A DNA stretch of 64,000 bases from Phlebiopsis flavidoalba (taxonomy: Eukaryota; Basidiomycota; Agaricomycetes; Polyporales; Phanerochaetaceae). Positions 38,724 to 48,817 of this stretch are shown here, one piece after another. Where the stretch lies: contig JAOCPU010000030.1 in the NCBI GenBank assembly GCA_035772785.1, forward strand, positions 1 to 64,000, in the 5' to 3' direction. The position numbers were made by a program, and so were the translations under genes. Within the stretch, counting starts at the first letter, position 1, and every line of letters starts with the position of its first letter. The notes under the pieces were generated by a model. That model had not been told where the DNA came from and searched no databases. It worked only from the letters and a program-made list of their open reading frames with translations.

Positions 38724-39800
38724 ATGTCGACTACCAATTTTGCCCGAGAGTCATAGGTTTAGTACGTTGCTATCCGCTGGTGTGCGATACACAGAGAGAG
38801 CTGAAAGTATCATAGTCACTGGAGCGTCTTCTCCGGCATCGACCCCGCTAGATATGGCAGAATTTTGCTTTTGGAAACAGGGCGAGCAGGTGTCGCAACC
38901 TTTGAGGAAGCCCATCCGTTCTCAAGGAGCTGCAGTGATCGCTACCCGTCAACCCCGCTGCGTGTTCCGCGTTAGTTCAAGCTGTGATACTGTCAAAGCA
39001 GACTCTGCAACAACATCTCGGCAGGCGTTGGCGGAAACCAAGGCCCTCCTTTGGTACGTGTAGTGGACGTCGTCTTCTAATAACGCCGCTGGATGGGGAT
39101 GGTCAGCTGAGGTGCCGAGGTACTACGCCAGATAGCACGTTTGCCCATAACGTTTATTGCGAGGTCAACTTTTGGGCATGGCCAACTGTGTCGAAGGAGG
39201 CGGTTTCAGATACTTCCGCGAGGAGAATGGGCCTGAAGTGTGTGGGTTCGGGCGGTTGGTCATTCGTTGCTCCCAACACAGGGTTGAATCCATTCCCGGC
39301 CCCCCCAATCGGATATATAGCGCTACAAAGCCACGGTGAGCGTCAGTGGGTAACTGTCCCTGATTAATGACCATTGCCCTCACATTCACATAGCCTCAAT
39401 GGAAGGGTGAGCCAGTCCTCGCAAAGGAGATAGACCCTGAGTGGAACATTAAGGTTAGTGGCCAGCTATAGCGTATCGCCGTTGCGACTTACCGCTATTG
39501 CCTGTGTCCCAGATCACCATTCTCGAGCCCGGCTTTCGTCCGTACAGATCTTTCCGACAAGAGCGAACACATTCCCGTCCACCCTGCCTACACTAAACCC
39601 AGCAACAACCATCGGCAGTGACAAGAGCATTGATCGCCAAGCAATTCAACGCCGAGACATCGTTTTTGGGAGCATCGAACCTCGATCGTATTGTAAGTCG
39701 CATGTTTGACGCCCACGAAACTCGAGGATCCGCCCCTCCAATTTGCCTTTGGGACAGGACAGCATCGCTGCGGTCCGTGCGCAGTGAAGAGTCTGAATGA
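38724..39800 (+). pseudogene. short-chain dehydrogenase/reductase, array copy 4, decayed
   Basis: The start MSTTNFARES (38724) hits a stop where the other copies have the VWL codons before intron 1. VTGASS is followed by a scrambled cofactor loop (the second Gly pair is lost). Further remnants are DMAEF, DRYPSTPLRV, VVDVVFNNAAG, RYFREENGPEV, the region of the catalytic Tyr as IYSATKP, then KEIDPEWNIK and ITILEPGF. Many frame shifts and substitutions separate these pieces, and the C-terminal third is not recognisable beyond about 39620. Unlike the single-base breaks in neighbouring housekeeping genes, here the residues themselves have changed, so it is a true pseudogene. Confidence 0.75.
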
Positions 39801-40225
39801 TATTTTTGGATATGTTTATGAGTCTCTGGACGGAGGGCCTTTGCGGAATGACTAACTCCCGTAGGTAGAGGCTGAGTCTCTTGTAAACCTAAGTCGGAGC
39901 GGGCGCGCTGCATAAATTTCAAAGCGAGCGAATCTTCTTTGTACTGGGGCCAGAGCTAGGCTCAAAAAACGAATTCGTGCGCTCCGGGGTGCTTCGGTGC
40001 CTTGCTCCAAATGTGTGCGCAAACAGTAAGTCGCAGTAGCCCGGGAGGAGCTGGCGCTACATTTTCTTTTCCACGCTGATAGTGATGTGTGCAATGAAAC
40101 CTTGAAGTCGCCTCCATGGGCACACTAGGAGACCCATGGCGGTTGTCAGGTCGTGGGGATAATGCAGGGAATGGAGTGATGGAAGGGACAAACGTCACTC
40201 GAGCTGTGATCCAGGCCAGATGACA

Positions 40226-40234
40226 TATATAAAG
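40226..40234 (+). promoter_or_regulatory. TATA box of SDR copy 5
   Basis: TATATAAAG about 75 bases before the ATG at 40301, kept although the gene is broken. Confidence 0.4.
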
Positions 40235-40300
40235 AATATATCTGCCTCTGGATGAGCGAAGGCGAGATCGAACGGCTTCGAAGCAAAAACGCACCACCAG

Positions 40301-41394
40301 ATGGCCCAACGGCGCGTATGGCTAGGTTCGACATTGGCCACATTAAATCAGTGGTTGCTCTGTAGTCCTGATGTCCCGCTGCGCCAGTGACGGATCCTCA
40401 TCGGGTGTGTTGGGCGTAAGATGGTAGAGGTCGCGCTCGAGAAAGGAGACAATGCGGTGGCGACGCTCCGGGACAACCGCTGCCCTCCAAGGGCTTCAAG
40501 GATGCTATGGTACCGATCGACTGCACGTCATAAAGCTGGACGTGAACCGACATACAGCAAATTCAGGACGCATTTGTCGAGGCCAGCGAGTGTTCAGGGC
40601 AGGTGGATGTCGTGTTCAAACAACGCAGGGCACGGCCATCGTAGCCCCGAGGTAGAGGGCACGCATCGGACGGACACAACGCCAGGAAGCTCTCGATGTT
40701 AATTTTTGGGGAGCAGTAAACGTTGCGAAGGAGGCCGTGCGTTTCTTCCGGGAGGAGAATAGGCCTGGGGTCGGCGGGCGTCTCCTCAATCGTGAGCTCT
40801 GGATCAGCCCTTGATGCCCGCCCGCTCCTACCCTGGGGTTTTATAGTGCTGCGAAAGACTGGTGAGTGATTGAGGATTCGACCCGCATGCTCCTTCTTCT
40901 TTACTCACACGGAGTCCAGGTTGGAGGTCATAGGACAGATACTGGGCCCCAAGAGGTTTATCCTGTGAGTGGAATATCAAGGTGAGGTGGTGGCGAAGTG
41001 TTTCTTTTGAATGAGAGGCTTTACAATTGCCAAGGATAACGATGATAGAGCCTGGTTTTATTATCGCACGCAAATGAGGGACAACGGCGACATTCTACCA
41101 AGCGACCCCCCGCTCACCGTGGGGCGTTACAACAACCCGTCAGATATCACCAGCATGACACGACAGTCGGGTCTTGGGGCAGTTCGATCCATCCAATGAT
41201 GGCCAAAACCTGGATATATAAAACAAGGTCACCGGGAAGATATACGATGTATCAATGGTGGTGGACCCTCCGCTTCGGCTGGCTCTGAGCCAGGATACGA
41301 TCAAACGGGCCTTTGAACAAGCAGAGTTATTTGATCAGACGGGATCTAGATCAGTATAAGTCATGGTCCGACGACTTGTATAACGATTGATAGA
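40301..41394 (+). pseudogene. short-chain dehydrogenase/reductase, array copy 5, decayed
   Basis: Start MAQRRVWL at 40301 and first intron as in the other copies. Then VTGSSSG with a broken continuation, MVEVALEKGDNAVATLRD, KLDVN, VDVVFKQRRA-like where NNAG should be (NNAGHG readable in another frame), DVNFWGAVNVAKEAVRFF and REENRPGVGGR. The catalytic Ser region is disrupted (NRELWIS), GFYSAAKD keeps Tyr and Lys, IEPGFI is next, and the C-terminus is GKIYDVSMVVDPPLRLALS followed by YKSWSDDLYN. In-frame stops are frequent. The C-terminus resembles copy 1 more than copies 2 and 3. I judge it a pseudogene that decayed after duplication. Confidence 0.72.
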
Positions 41395-41598
41395 CCACAT
41401 AAGTACTTGTGTTGTTTGTCGCAGCTCGAGCAGCTGATCGACAGAGTTCATGCTAGATTGTAAATGTCGAATACCTCCATTTACCTGAACAGACCAGCAA
41501 AGCCACGCAACATGAAACCATAGTCCATTCCTAAGCAAATCAATATCCGGCACCATGGTAATATAGTAGAATATATCGATACATGTGGCCTTCCCCAT

Positions 41599-42906
41599 CT
41601 ATGACCGCCCGGGGGCCGCCTTCCACGCCCGAATAATAGGTTTGGCGCGTAATATGAGTAGGTCGCGAAGCATTTGAAGGGAGTCGGTGACGACGTTCAG
41701 CTTACTCCCAGACACTTCATGCCATTCTATGGGTACCTCAGCAACAGGTATGTGTAGCTGTTTCGCAAGTAGGAGAATCTCGACATCGAAGATCCACACG
41801 TGCGGAGGTGTTGGTACGGGAAAATGAGCTGCGCGGCGCGGCGAGAGAAGAGCTTGAAAGCCGCACTGCGTGTCGCGAATGTGTCCCACGCCTACAATGC
41901 GGAGGATAGTATGCAGACCGTACATCAGAATGTTGCGAAGGACAGAACGCTATGAGGGCACCATTTAGACGTTCGTTTGCCTGCTAAGGATATAGGACAC
42001 AACCTTGACAACTGCTTCGGTTTTTTGACCAAATGCGCCCTACTACCTATAGCGATAGCAGGGGTGTCGTCTTTCTCCATGAGTTTGTCCATTGCTTTCC
42101 CACAACAGTTCGAGGTCTTCGAATCGACTAGCACCATCGGCGTCGACCATGAGCAACCTCTTGCCTTCGTACCATGAAGCATCCCATGTCTAACAGCACC
42201 ACCTTTGCCCTGGTTCTTGTGTAAAGTAACCACGCGGACCTCGACGTCCGCATTCATTCACGCGCGTAGTCAAGGGCTAAGTCCGCAGTGCCGTCTTTCG
42301 AACCGTTCCGTCGACTATGAGTAGCTCGTAGGTACGATGGGCAAACTTCGTGGAACGGAGGTGGTCGACGGTAGACTTGAGCATAGCAGGCATGCGTTCC
42401 GTCTCATTATACGCAGGGATGACAACCGTGAGGTCGACTTCGGCAGCAGGCATTCCTTCACCGATGGAAAGAGGTAGTGACTCTTCAGGATTGGTCTTGG
42501 AGCACTCGGTATCGTTTGTCTTTTGCGGATGGAGTGACCAGGGGTGGTGAGAGGAGGATGAGAGCTGTGTAACACTGTGTGAATTGTGAAACACGACGCG
42601 AGAAAGCTGCAATGCACGGAGACGTGGAATTCAGAACAAGGGCGCGACTGCTACATGCGTCCCTGACCCAGCTTTTCGTCCTCGCCGCAGCGCATGCGCA
42701 CTGAGCGCGGCTACCCTCGCATCTCTAAGAAACAAGGATGAAACGGGTGTTCATCTCGATACACGTCTCTCGATGTCATGCAGACAGGGCACAATGAAGG
42801 TACTCACGGAGATGAGGGCCGCGAGAATGAGCGTAGCACCCGCATAGAGCAGGGTGGAAAGGTCGAGCAATGGCGTGGAGACGATGTTTGCTTTCCCGGC
42901 GAGCAT
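41599..42906 (-). CDS. ALG5: dolichyl-phosphate beta-glucosyltransferase
   Basis: Makes dolichyl-phosphate-glucose at the ER membrane, the glucose donor for N-glycan precursor completion. The start at 42906 (MLAGKANIVSTPLLDLSTLL) runs into an N-terminal membrane span (LYAGATLILAALIS) and an intron. The family 2 glycosyltransferase domain then shows VDLTVVIPAYNETERMPAML, an insert break, VVTLHKNQGKGGAVRHGML, LVDADGA-type sequence (written in two frames near 42145), AIAIGSRAHLVK, RIVGVGHIRDTQCGFQALL and HVWIFDVEILLLAKQL. DTQCGF and VPIEWHEVSGSKLN are diagnostic of ALG5. The stop is at 41599-41601. A few single-base breaks occur, at about 41940, 42165 and 42290. Confidence 0.9.
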
Positions 42907-43598
42907 ATAATTAGTACTCGCCAGTGGCCGTCCGGTCGGCGTAGCGATGAGAGGAGGGGGGGAAAACACGGTGGAATAAATTAATGATGAGAACACGGCG
43001 AGCCACACGTCTGAAGGCGCTTGAGCTAGCCGAGCATTTGTGACCCAATAAGCGTGCGGTAACAAAGACTGTTGATAGCTGAGATCTTGTCACAAAACAG
43101 CTATTACCTGGCTGTTACCTCAGTCACTAGACCTTACTGATCGATGGAAATGCAAGCAGAGCATCAACTCAAACGTCTTGCCTCCACATATGAATGTACA
43201 TTTGAGAGCAAATCCAACGTTACAATTGTATCAGGGCCCATTGGCACTTTGGAGTATGCGTGATTCGACGCGATAAAACAAAATGTTTTTGCACGACCGT
43301 GCAACTCCACTAGGAATCTATTTTTTTTTTTTTTTGGTGAACTTTTTTTGATCCGGGATTAGTCACTGCGTATGGACCCCCAACCGATTGATGCACTCAC
43401 TCACAGCATCCAATTGTGCGATCGCAGCTTAATGTGAGACTGGTGCCACTACCCGGCAGCGACTATTCGAGTGGGAAGGGACCCTATGCATTCCATCCGT
43501 ATTTCCACGCATGAAGATCGATCACCAATGCTGTGAATCGAAGCTGGGGTCGTCCGCCTGGGCTTTGCAGATAATGGTGGTGCGTTCATAGTCCGGCT
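42907..43598. other. intergenic with a T15 run
   Basis: No gene recognised. It holds a run of 15 T at 43321-43335. A short open frame on the minus strand extends from the ALG5 5' end to about 43093. Confidence 0.45.
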
Positions 43599-44840
43599 TT
43601 ACATTGGTTGGTCTATGGTTTGTCTGCACGGGTAACTGTCTACCCTCTTTGAGAAGCACGGCTCTAATTTCTTCAGAAGCGCTCTGATTTGTAGGATGTA
43701 CTCGCCGGGCTTGTCTAAGATAACTTTGACCCAGTCAAAGGATCTTACGCATCCCGTGATCAGCACCAAATCAACTGGCGGAGATTTTGAGGTATGGCCT
43801 TGTCGCAAATTTGACCCCATGACTTGATATGTTTCTGAAGTAGGCCTTCCACTGGGCCATCACAGCGTCGACGACTCTCAGTTCAGTCACATCCGCGACC
43901 CACCAAGCAAAACTGTGGGGATGAGTTGGTCTTCGTGAACAGATATGAAGCAGACCTTCACTGGAATTTAGTACACCCTACAATGGAACGAGCGATAACA
44001 TGCGTGTACTCACTTCGCTGTCCGCTCTCTCTCCACCATCTTGACATTGTCACTACAAAGCGGCGTCCACGGTTGACAGACGGCGCTGGGGTGCTGACCG
44101 TTTCGACATCCCGCTCGCAGTCGAATGAGATCGTCTCAAAACCCTCTGGCAAACTGCTCCCGACTCGCTGATCATCCATACCCATTGTTATGTTGAACAG
44201 CGGTTTGAAACAGCCGTTATGAATGAAGCCGACGTCCCCCCGATCATCTCGTTCAGCTCCTCCATGTCGTTTGAAGTGATACTTCGGTATGTATCCCGGA
44301 GCCAGCTTGCGCATCTCCGCGTAGTAGTGAAGATCCCATTCGTGCTCTTTGGGGCGACTGAGGGCTCGTTTAAGGGCCGATCGTAGAAAGCTTAACCGCT
44401 TTTCAGTGGAGACACTGCTACGACTTACTGCTCATTTTCAGTACTTGTAAATGCTCAACTGAGAAGTGGGGGAACCTACTAAAATTGACCTCCCTGGGGA
44501 TGGGATTGAGGGTACACTCGATTTTAATCGGATACTCAGCGTCAAGATTCTTCAGGTTTACTATTTATGCAGTGCACAACAGCCTCTTGTGCTCCACATC
44601 GACACTAGGTAACGAGGCTGAGGAGAATTTATGAAATCCTAACGAGACCTTGTATAGGTGTGTGTTTGGAGCCTCGATATGACCACTGTCATGGCAGCGG
44701 CTTTTTGTATCAGAGCTGTTTGCCACGCAAATGAGCCCAGTCCCCTCTGGCTCGACAGAGCCTGGCTGCCACTGCGGGAAATTAGTCTGGACCATTCATT
44801 GTAGTGAATATCTCGTGAACTCTGCGCTGTCCCTGACATT
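43599..44840 (-). pseudogene. remnant of a basidiomycete orphan protein with an LITGCVRSFDW motif
   Basis: Pieces on the minus strand run in order. First is an upstream part near 44560-44800, then HEWDLHYYAEMRKLAPGYIP and KYHFKRHGGA, HNGCFKPLFNITMGM, SLPEGFETISFDCERDVE (about 44100-44160). Last come VDLVLITGCVRSFDWVKVIL and SKRVDSYPC-like sequence near 43620-43790. As I remember them, proteins with a xLxTGCxxTxDW motif form a large uncharacterised family in mushroom genomes, so this is probably a member. Frames change often and no long continuous exon is seen, so I call it a remnant. Function unknown. Confidence 0.45.
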
Positions 44841-44911
44841 TCATGCGTTTCGCTATGAAGAGGACTCTCGAATCCAAAGTCAAGGAGCTTGGACTCAGAC
44901 CCGGGATATTT

Positions 44912-44970
44912 GGCGCATCAGAAAGTCCGGAAATCCAAGAGTCTGAGCGCGCGTCTGTGCGTCTGTGCGT
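44912..44970 (+). repeat. GC-rich repeat, left copy of an inverted pair flanking TAF13
   Basis: Contains GTCCGGAAATCCAAGAGTCTG followed by several GCGTCTGTGCGTCTGTGCG units. It matches, in reverse complement and imperfectly over about 60 bases, 46941-47004. Confidence 0.5.
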
Positions 44971-45920
44971 CGCCTGAGCGTCTGTGCAGTCTCTGGGCAG
45001 TCTGGGCAGCGGGCCGCCAGGGTAGATTAGATAACACAGGCTTATCTGTGGTAAACTATATCAGGATCGCTGGCTGCATCGATATGGAAAGCTGAAGACT
45101 CTTGTCCCTCCGCTGCTCATCGCATACACTTGCCCCCACCAATGTCATTGACACTCTGTCGCCTCCTTGACCTCACACTTCAACTTGCGCTCGCGCTGTG
45201 TTGTTGCACTCACGCCGTCCCGCGGCTCCCTCTCGCCTAGTCCTACCCACAAACCTCCAAACTGTGGAGAAACGGTACGCGTACCCTCTCACGTTTCTAT
45301 CCTCGCCCCTCGCACCCTCGACCTCGAGATGTGTTGGCACGCCCTCGAAACTTTTACAAAATCTGCGCGCGCACCCTGCCCTTGCCCTTTGGATCTCGGC
45401 TCGTGTGATACCGCAAACGTGCCAACAGATCGTGCATCCTACCCGCCTTCGCCGCCGCTGCCCACTTGGCCGCGGGCGACCGGTGCGGCCGTGGAACCGG
45501 CACGACCGAGACGAGAATCGCGCCCTCAATAGTGGACTGACCCTCAACCTCGGTCTCATGCCGTAGGACGCTGTCGCATTAGTCGTACGAGGCGACCTCG
45601 CGCTCACACCGTTTCATACTGCGGGCAAACCCCGCCCTCTCACTGTCCCACTCTCCGCCTCACGCCACGCGCTACGCTGCCCTCGCCCTTCGACCTCGCA
45701 CTCGATGTCGATAGGGTTCTCGGCTACGGGTTTAGGGTGAGGAGAGATCGATAGACGTCGTCTGGGGACGTTCGACAGGTGAGTACGAGTACTTCTGTAT
45801 GTGACGAACAACTTACCAATACAGCGCATACCACCCGCCACCACAGAACAACTATTCGACTTCACACGTACAGACACCCGGCGCATATCCTACATCTGCT
45901 TACAAAACACCTCACGGGGC
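44971..45920. other. upstream region of TAF13, pyrimidine-rich
   Basis: From 45100 to 45720 the plus strand is C/T-rich with many CTCGC-type steps, which opens long but featureless frames on both strands. A plausible TAF13 promoter lies at its right end. I see no gene. Confidence 0.4.
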
Positions 45921-46256
45921 ATGAGCGAGAAGAAGTCGACATTCAGAGGAGGGTTCTTCGCCAAAGAATGTGAGTACCATTGCTTCGCGAACCATCTTTG
46001 TGCTAGCTAACGTTGTGTTGTGCGGCTTTGGTGACGACCGCAACCCAACCAATGACACTGTGAATGTCACGAAGGAAATCCTCCTCGTAGAGTATGTTGT
46101 GGATGTGGTACGTCGGATCTCCATCCCAGTGCAGTATTCGATTAACGGACGACTACCTGCTAGTGTCAAACAGCCCTTGCACACGGCAAAAAGTCGCGGT
46201 TATCTATTGCAGACCTGCGACAAGCATTGTCGAGACCGGCAGATTACTGTCGCTAG
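45921..46256 (+). CDS. TAF13: TFIID subunit TAF13, histone-fold protein
   Basis: TAF13 pairs with TAF11 through a histone fold inside TFIID. Three exons read cleanly: 45921-45969, 46007-46107 and 46164-46256, with GT-AG introns and matching phases. Together they give RGGFFAKE, then CGFGDDRNPTNDTVNVTKEI, LLVEYVVDV, then CQTALAHGKKSRLSIADLRQ and ALSRPAD. The GFGDDxNPxxxTV and RLSIxDLRxALSRPxD blocks are diagnostic. The third exon stops at 46254-46256, just after SRPAD, where relatives continue for roughly another 30 residues. So either a base is wrong near 46250 or the protein is truncated. The gene sits between two inverted GC-rich repeats. Confidence 0.8.
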
Positions 46257-46319
46257 CCAACACGGTGACGCGCCTGCCGAGTTCGTCCTCACGGATACTT
46301 CGTTGTAGGTGAAGCGCCG

Positions 46320-46823
46320 ATGTCTGCTCGGTCACCCAGAAGGACAAACGGTTCTTCTCTTTCCATGACCCAGGCTGTCGGCCTCATGGCTAAGCTCGAC
46401 CTTGGCACTGAGCACCTTCGATTTATGGTAAATAGGTGCACACTCTCCTCTTCTTACATTCATTCACGCGCTCACGCACCACTTTGGCCGCTTCGTCTAT
46501 GGATACCCTCGCCGCCTGCTCAGTGCTCCGTCACAAAGCTTGTCCTGTCAAAGTTAGCATCAAGGTCATGCACTCGGACAAAGCTGAGATGGTCAAGCAT
46601 CTGCAAGCGGGCGAGGAGGCCGCCACACAGCGCGTTCAGGTCCGCGCAGGCCGCTCCTGCTGGAGTGGGCGAGGCGGGAGACCCATCTGCCGCTGAGGGT
46701 CCAGGGCTGCCGCCACTTGCGCATAAATACAAACCAAACGCGGAGGGATGGGTCGAGTTTGATAAGCCAATATTGTATAAGAGGAACCAAGCTTGTACTT
46801 CGCTAATTCAAGGTGTACACTAG
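46320..46823 (+). CDS. hypothetical protein, unresolved exons
   Basis: The longest plus-strand frame here is 167 codons. Other frames carry more protein-like pieces: VTQKDKRFFSFHDPG (about 46337), SDKAEMVKHLQAGEEAATQR (about 46577-46640) and AHKYKPNAEGWVEFDKPILY (about 46711-46770). They suggest one spliced, frame-broken gene following TAF13, or a 3' extension of it. I do not recognise the product. The real start and end are unknown. Confidence 0.3.
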   Translation: MSARSPRRTNGSSLSMTQAVGLMAKLDLGTEHLRFMVNRCTLSSSYIHSRAHAPLWPLRLWIPSPPAQCSVTKLVLSKLASRSCTRTKLRWSSICKRARRPPHSAFRSAQAAPAGVGEAGDPSAAEGPGLPPLAHKYKPNAEGWVEFDKPILYKRNQACTSLIQGVH

Positions 46824-46940
46824 TTATTAATCTCTCTTGTACCTTGTCCTACATCTTAGAGAAACGCGTGATGATCACCAACACTGGTTTGGAGGACGGC
46901 GCTTAGTCAAAACACTAAGCGCCGAGGTGTACGGACTTGG

Positions 46941-47004
46941 CCGCACAGACGCACAGACGCACAGACGCACAGACTCTGCGTTTCCCGGACGCTCTCTGGC
47001 GCAT
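46941..47004 (-). repeat. GC-rich repeat, right copy of an inverted pair flanking TAF13
   Basis: Four tandem GCACAGAC units followed by TCTGCGTTTCCCGGACG. The reverse complement matches 44912-44970. Confidence 0.5.
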
Positions 47005-47307
47005 GGAGACCAGGTCATCGGCGCGCACTGGTGTCACCGACTCGGATCACCGCCGTCGTCCCCACGAGTTTGAAAGTGCCAGAAGGCCCCGGGTCAGAGG
47101 ATGTAACCCGCCAGAATAAGTCACAGAGCCATCGAAATGCTATGAAGGTGTGTAACAGAGTAACGAATCGCACTGGCGAGTCTCAACGACGCGCGGATCG
47201 TGTCAAACAGCATACTTGGATCCGTATATGGTACTGACAGCCTTCGCGAATAGCGCCGATCTCGCTCGAGTTGCTATTCTCCGATAGTTCAATGAGTGAA
47301 TGAATAA

Positions 47308-48559
47308 TTAAGACATGCAGAAGGGGCTTGTGGCGCCAGAGATGGCGAGCATCATACAACACTGTTTTGCAAACGTATCGTCACGGCGGCTGGAGCCCAC
47401 TCCGCCATCTGCTACGACGCTCGGCTTCTCCGCGGGCAGCAATCTCCTCTCCGGGCTTGTGGAGACCGAAGACCTCCTGATTCTCGTCACCGGATCTTCA
47501 GGCGATTGTTCTTCTGGGCGATTTCATCTTGACCAGGGTTGAGTCTCCAATAGCGGAAGCTGAATTGCCAAGTCAGAACGGCCAGTGAGAGCGGCGAAGA
47601 TATACGTACTGCTTGAGGAAGGCGTAGAAAAATGCCGCGAAGATGGATCCAAGTCCAGGTCCAACCCAGTACTGTCCAGCGTTTATTTCATCAATCGAAA
47701 AGCATGTACCAGCTCAATGGAGACATACCACCCAGTGAGTACCATCTGGGAATCCAGTCACTACAGCGGGTCCGAATGCCCGTGCAGTGTGTTGACAGCT
47801 CCTCCGGTGTAGTAGATCGAGAATAATTCGCAGATGAACAGCGTCAGACCAATGCCGACCTTGAAGCTGTAGCGTAAGAATAGACCGGCAGTAATACTAT
47901 GCCTGCACTCACGGGAGCAAAAGGTGTGGCGATGTGCTTCTCGGCGGCTAACATGAGCACTGCGAGGCATAGCGTCGCAGTAATAAACGCTTCGATGAAT
48001 ACGCCTTGGGCAGGGTTAATACCAGGTGCCAGCACCGTGCTGCATGTCGAGGTTAGGCTACGATAAGGCAAGAGAGTCAACCATACGGGACTCACTTCGA
48101 GGCCACCAGTCCAGGAGTAAACGCCAACACAAGCGCTGCGGCGGCGATGCCACCCACAAGCTGCGCTACGCAAAACAGCACGAAGCGCACGGGACCGATG
48201 ATACCACTGAGGAAGAGCGCGAGCGAAACGTTGGGGTTGAACAGGCCACCGGTGACGCGGAAGAAGAGCCACGCAGAGACGAGCAGGCTGAAGCCAAAGC
48301 AGAGCGAGAGATACATGATGCGCTCGACGCCCGTCGAGACCGTCGCACCCGCACTGGCAGCTTCCGCGGCAGAGGCTTGCACGCCGCCGAAGGCAAGCGT
48401 GAGGAAGGTCGTCGTACCGATGAACTCCAGCGCCGCAGCATACAGGTCGTCTGAGAGTGTCGCAAAGAGGTCGGAGCGAGGCGCCGTGGACGTATCGGGG
48501 CCTACGCGAGCTGGGCCCGGTGATGCTGCATTTCGCGCTGTGAAGCGGTGAAAAGGCAT
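47308..48559 (-). CDS. aquaporin / aquaglyceroporin (MIP family)
   Basis: A six-span channel for water or small solutes in the plasma or internal membrane. The start MPFHRFTARN at 48559 leads to ALEFIGTTTFLTLAFGG (span 1), a second span, then the first pore motif GGLFNPNVSLALFLSG with NPN in place of NPA. Spans three and four follow (FVLFCVAQLVGGIAAAALVL, then after an intron AFITATLCLAVLMLAAEKH). The second pore motif is NTARAFGP, readable only after dropping two extra bases in AACACACTGC near 47788-47800, so NTA replaces NPA there. After YWVGPGLGSIFAAFFYAFLK comes an intron, a short tail YWRLNPGQD, and then either a stop near 47495 or, in another frame, the end at 47308. Solute preference cannot be judged. 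Confidence 0.85.
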
Positions 48560-48817
48560 GTTGGAGAGAGATGAGAGGGTGGTTCGGGAGTGAGAGACGG
48601 TGCGAAGAGTCTATATCTAGATGAGGCTGGCAAAGTGGCTGGAAAGGGAAAGCGGGGAGGCTGGCTAGTCCGAATTGCAACAGAAGAGTGGGGGAGGTTG
48701 TACATTGAGGGAGTTTCTACAATACAGTCTAAAATGAAACGAATATACATGTATAGAGTTATTATACGGTGAGCAGAGAGTAATCCAATTTTAAGATCCA
48801 TCTAGGGTTTGAAGTCT

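Noticed and set aside
33119..41394. A biosynthetic gene cluster centred on the SDR genes
   Set aside because: No backbone synthase, P450, terpene cyclase or transporter lies among them; the neighbours are ALG5 and a Mid2-like protein. A local gene-family expansion explains it better.
45167..45607. Long overlapping frames upstream of TAF13, Arg- or Ser/Pro-rich
   Set aside because: They arise from C/T-rich, low-complexity sequence that lacks stops on both strands.
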